NCBI RefSeq assembly: GCF_000612725.1
Contig: NZ_HG964450.1
Location: forward strand, 663,644 to 727,643
DNA from: Mycolicibacterium austroafricanum
Lineage (GTDB): Bacteria; Actinomycetota; Actinomycetes; Mycobacteriales; Mycobacteriaceae
DNA: 64,000 nucleotides
Direction of reading: 5' to 3'
Shown: positions 61,679 through 64,000 of the stretch, one piece after another
Layout of the letters: each line of letters begins with the position of its first letter
How positions within the stretch are numbered: position 1 is the first letter of the stretch
Notes under the pieces: model-generated
What the model was told of the DNA's origin: nothing
The model's input: the letters and a program-made list of their open reading frames with translations, nothing else
The model's database searches: none
Made by a program: the position numbers and the translations under genes

Positions 61679-62541
61679 CCAGATCTGATTCCGAATACCG
61701 GGTTCGCGTCGGCACCGCCGAGATATCCGTGACCGACACCGGCGGCGACGGGGCACCGGTCGTGCTGCTGCACGGCGGCGGCCCCGGCGCGTCGGGGATC
61801 TCGAATTACTCCCGCAACATCGACGCGCTGGCCGCGTCGTACCGGGTGATCGTCCCCGACATGCCCGGGTACGGCCGATCGACCAAGTACGTCGACCACA
61901 GCGATCCCTTCGGCTATCTCGCCGACAGCATCCGCGGCATGTTGGACGAAATGGGCGTCCAGCGAGCACATCTGGTGGGCAACTCGTACGGGGGTGCGGC
62001 CGGGCTGCGGCTGGCGCTGGACACCCCGCACCGCGCGGACAAGCTGGTGCTGATGGGCCCCGGCGGCATCGGCACCACCCGCGGCCTGCCCACCCCCGGC
62101 CTGAAGAGCCTGCTGGGCTACTACGCCGGTGAGGGACCCAGCCGCGAGAAGCTCGCCACCTTCATCCGCAACTACCTGGTGTATGACGGCCCGTCGGTGC
62201 CCGACGAGCTGATCGACCTGCGCTACCAGGCCTCCCTCGACCCGCAGGTGGTGGCCGACCCACCGCTGCGCCGCCCGTCCGGCCTGCGCACGCTGTGGCG
62301 GATGGACCTGACCCGGGACAAGCGGCTCAGGCGCCTGACCAACCCCACCCTGGTGCTCTGGGGTCGCGACGACAAGGTCAACCGCCCGGCCGGTGGGCCG
62401 ATGCTGCTCAACATGATGCCCAACGCCGAACTGGTGATGACGTCCCACACGGGTCACTGGATGCAGTGGGAGCGCGCCGAACTCTTCAATGAGCTCGTCA
62501 GCGACTTCCTCTCCCCCGACACGAGATTGGCAAGTTCATGA
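61675..62541 (+). CDS. Alpha/beta hydrolase, meta-cleavage product C-C hydrolase (MhpC/HsaD-like)
   Basis: The 288-residue protein has LLHGGGPGASGISNYSRNID near residue 30 (oxyanion GGGPGA motif), the nucleophile Ser in LVGNSYGGAAGLRLAL near 107, the acid in LVLWGRDDKVNRPAG near 225-238 and the catalytic His in SHTGHWMQWERAE near 262. This set is typical of MhpC, BphD and HsaD. The enzyme cuts the ring-cleavage dienoate into 2-hydroxypentadienoate and an acid. It overlaps its neighbours by four bases on both sides (61675-61678 and 62538-62541), so the three enzymes are translated together. Confidence 0.93.
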   Translation: MTRSDSEYRVRVGTAEISVTDTGGDGAPVVLLHGGGPGASGISNYSRNIDALAASYRVIVPDMPGYGRSTKYVDHSDPFGYLADSIRGMLDEMGVQRAHLVGNSYGGAAGLRLALDTPHRADKLVLMGPGGIGTTRGLPTPGLKSLLGYYAGEGPSREKLATFIRNYLVYDGPSVPDELIDLRYQASLDPQVVADPPLRRPSGLRTLWRMDLTRDKRLRRLTNPTLVLWGRDDKVNRPAGGPMLLNMMPNAELVMTSHTGHWMQWERAELFNELVSDFLSPDTRLASS

Positions 62542-63521
62542 CACCTGACGTGTTCGGAAAGGTGCACCTCGGTTACCTGGTGATCGAGACCGAGAGGTTC
62601 GCCGACTGGCGGCGCTTCGGGCGTGACGCCATCGGCATGCACCTCGACGAGACGTTGACCGATGTGATGCGGTTTCGCCTCGACGACAACGCCTGTCGCT
62701 TCCTGTTGACGCGCGGACCGGCCGAGGACACCGCCGCGCTGGGCTGGGAAGTCGACGACCACGACACCTTCGACACCATCGCGGCGCGCATCCACGACCA
62801 CGGTGTTCCGGTCTCCGACGGGGCCGCCGAGGAGGCCGAGATTCGCGGCGTGGAACACTTCATCCGCTTTCCCGGCCCCAACGGCCTGGTCCAGGAGTTG
62901 TACGTCACCCCGCGAAAAGGATTGCAGCACCTTCGGTTAGGGGTTGCGGGTGGCTTCGTCACCGGCGTCGACGGCATGGGGCACGTCGCCATCGCCACGA
63001 AGAAACCCCATCAGATGCACGGCTACTACCGAACAGTGTTCGACGCACGCCTGTCGGACTACATCGACGAGACGATCAGCGGACTGAAGTTCAAGATCAG
63101 GTTTCTGCGGGTCAACGAGCGACACCACAGCGTGGCCATCGCCTCGGTGAAGCGGTTGCCGCTCAACCCGATCCGCACCCGGATCCAGCACTGCAACATC
63201 CAGGTCGCCGAACTCGACGACATGGCGTCGGCGTATCGCCGGGTCAAGGAGCTCGGTTTCGAGATGGCGCTGTCGGTCGGCCAGCACACCAACGACAAAG
63301 AGCTGTCCTTCTACGCCGTCACTCCGTCGGGGTTCGAATGGGAGGTGGGATGGAATCCGATCGTCGTCGACGAGGCGACGTGGGAGCCCACCACCCACCA
63401 GGGCATCAGCCTGTGGGGTCACACCCCGGAGGGGCACACCATCGTGAACCTTCTCGAACGGTTCAAGGCCGGCATGCGTTCGGTGTTGCACGCGGAGGAC
63501 AGCGTGCCTGCACTCGTGTGA
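62538..63521 (+). CDS. Extradiol catechol dioxygenase, type I (BphC/HsaC-like)
   Basis: The 327-residue protein has two vicinal-oxygen-chelate modules. The C-terminal one carries the iron ligands: His in DGMGHVAIATK near residue 150, His in IQHCNIQVAE near 216, and Glu in GFEWEVGWNPIVV near 265. SVKRLPLNPIRTRIQHCNIQ covers the active-site region. It opens a catechol ring beside the hydroxyls (meta cleavage). With the monooxygenase and hydrolase it gives a three-step route to 2-hydroxypentadienoate. The substrate range cannot be read. The length is slightly above the usual 290-310. Confidence 0.9.
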   Translation: MTPDVFGKVHLGYLVIETERFADWRRFGRDAIGMHLDETLTDVMRFRLDDNACRFLLTRGPAEDTAALGWEVDDHDTFDTIAARIHDHGVPVSDGAAEEAEIRGVEHFIRFPGPNGLVQELYVTPRKGLQHLRLGVAGGFVTGVDGMGHVAIATKKPHQMHGYYRTVFDARLSDYIDETISGLKFKIRFLRVNERHHSVAIASVKRLPLNPIRTRIQHCNIQVAELDDMASAYRRVKELGFEMALSVGQHTNDKELSFYAVTPSGFEWEVGWNPIVVDEATWEPTTHQGISLWGHTPEGHTIVNLLERFKAGMRSVLHAEDSVPALV

Positions 63522-63543
63522 ATGGAAGCCGGCGCCGCCGTGG

Positions 63544-64000
63544 TCAGCCGCGACCTCCGCCGGGCGCGCAGAAGATCAGGAAGCAGCCGTCGCCGTTGAC
63601 ATCCCCGGGAACTCCGCTGCCCGAACCGCCGCGGGACGAGCCGGAGTCACCGCGACCGCCGCCGTAACTGCCGCTGCCGCCGTAACTGCCGCTGGAGCTG
63701 CCACTGCCTGAACCGGCACCGGACCCGCTGCCCGGCCACTGCGGCTGCTGCGGCACCTGGGGAACCGTGGGCACCTGCGGCACGGTCGGCACCTGCGGGC
63801 GGGTGGGTACCACCGTCTGCGTCGGCAGCGTCGGCGTGGGCTTGTCGTCGTCGTCGTCCTCCCACGGCGGCTGCCACGGTTCGTCGGGCTCGACGGTCTG
63901 GGTGGGCCACGTCCACGCCGGTTTGGGCGGCGTCCACTGCGGACGGGGCAGCACGATCACCGGGGGCGGCACGACCACGGGCGCGACGACCGGCGGTGCC
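63544..64000 (-). CDS. Pro/Gly/Ser-rich protein, C-terminal part (cut by window edge)
   Basis: The frame is open from the window end to a stop at 63544-63546, giving at least 151 residues. It is rich in Pro at first (VVVPPPVIVLPRPQW), then acidic (PPWEDDDDDKPTPTLP), then has a V-P-x-V-P-Q repeat (VPTVPQVPTVPQVPQQPQ) and a Gly/Ser-rich stretch. It ends with GDVNGDGCFLIFCAPGGG, where two cysteines could pair. This suggests an extracytoplasmic or wall-exposed tail. The N-terminus is outside the window, so the family cannot be named. It is convergent with the dioxygenase gene. Confidence 0.6.
   Translation of the reverse strand, partial: APPVVAPVVVPPPVIVLPRPQWTPPKPAWTWPTQTVEPDEPWQPPWEDDDDDKPTPTLPTQTVVPTRPQVPTVPQVPTVPQVPQQPQWPGSGSGAGSGSGSSSGSYGGSGSYGGGRGDSGSSRGGSGSGVPGDVNGDGCFLIFCAPGGGRG

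Overview
The window is high-GC actinobacterial DNA. Gene content and order point to a Mycobacterium, most likely a fast-growing, environmental (Mycolicibacterium-type) species. The markers are iniB-iniA-iniC with an iniR-type regulator, ttfA next to clpB, the dnaK-grpE-dnaJ1-hspR operon with HspR (HAIR) operators, etfD-aspC, rmlA and udgA. These blocks recall the Rv0322-Rv0385 segment of M. tuberculosis, with accessory genes inserted between them. Names given by Rv number are from memory of that genome and were not searched.

Layout. 1-7.7 kb: the end of a TetR gene and a drug-efflux MFS gene, then a minus-strand block (SpoU methyltransferase, lipoprotein, SDR, TtfA, ClpB). 7.7-11 kb: a CYTH protein, a DUF2510 protein, an orphan EspE/EspC-like pair related to type VII secretion, and GtrA. 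11-17.3 kb: a compact nitrile-utilisation island. Its minus strand encodes a cobalt-type nitrile hydratase (beta, alpha, accessory protein), a DUF1097 membrane protein, a MarR regulator and an AmiC-like amide sensor. Its plus strand encodes CbtB/CbtA cobalt uptake and an acetamidase/formamidase. Together they would import cobalt, mature the hydratase, convert nitrile to amide to acid plus ammonia, and sense the amide. 17.3-22.8 kb: assorted membrane and redox genes, including a globin-reductase protein and an epimerase. 22.8-24.2 kb: an IS30-family element inserted into the loop of a repeated hairpin. 24.3-28.5 kb: the DnaK chaperone operon. 28.6-34.9 kb: a DUF2231 protein, a flavin-fold protein, an unusual pyruvate-kinase-like protein, LpqJ-like lipoprotein, an F420-type oxidoreductase and two Thr-rich membrane proteins.

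34.9-46.4 kb is the isoniazid-inducible (ini) region. iniB, iniA (dynamin-like), iniC and a membrane-anchored Hsp70-like protein lie on the minus strand, with a second IniB-like gene upstream. A second Hsp70-like gene and iniR diverge on the plus strand. Repeated TTAGGGG boxes lie in both promoter regions. 46.5-51 kb: etfD (ETF:menaquinone oxidoreductase, with a five-repeat tail) and an aminotransferase. 51-58.2 kb: a YibE/F protein and a six-gene minus-strand set (udgA, DUF1330, P450, DinB/MPI-type, NTF2-like, rmlA). 58.2-63.5 kb: an aromatic meta-cleavage cluster with a TetR regulator and a strong double operator. In it the last two pathway enzymes are reduced to one fused remnant. The window ends inside a Pro/Gly-rich protein.

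No tRNA, rRNA, CRISPR array or convincing riboswitch was seen. No gene-free stretch exceeds 300 bases. The largest gaps are 28363-28660 (dnaK promoter with two HAIR sites), 41088-41351 (iniB promoter), 14982-15236 (divergent nitrile/cobalt promoter) and 52929-53145 (nothing recognised).
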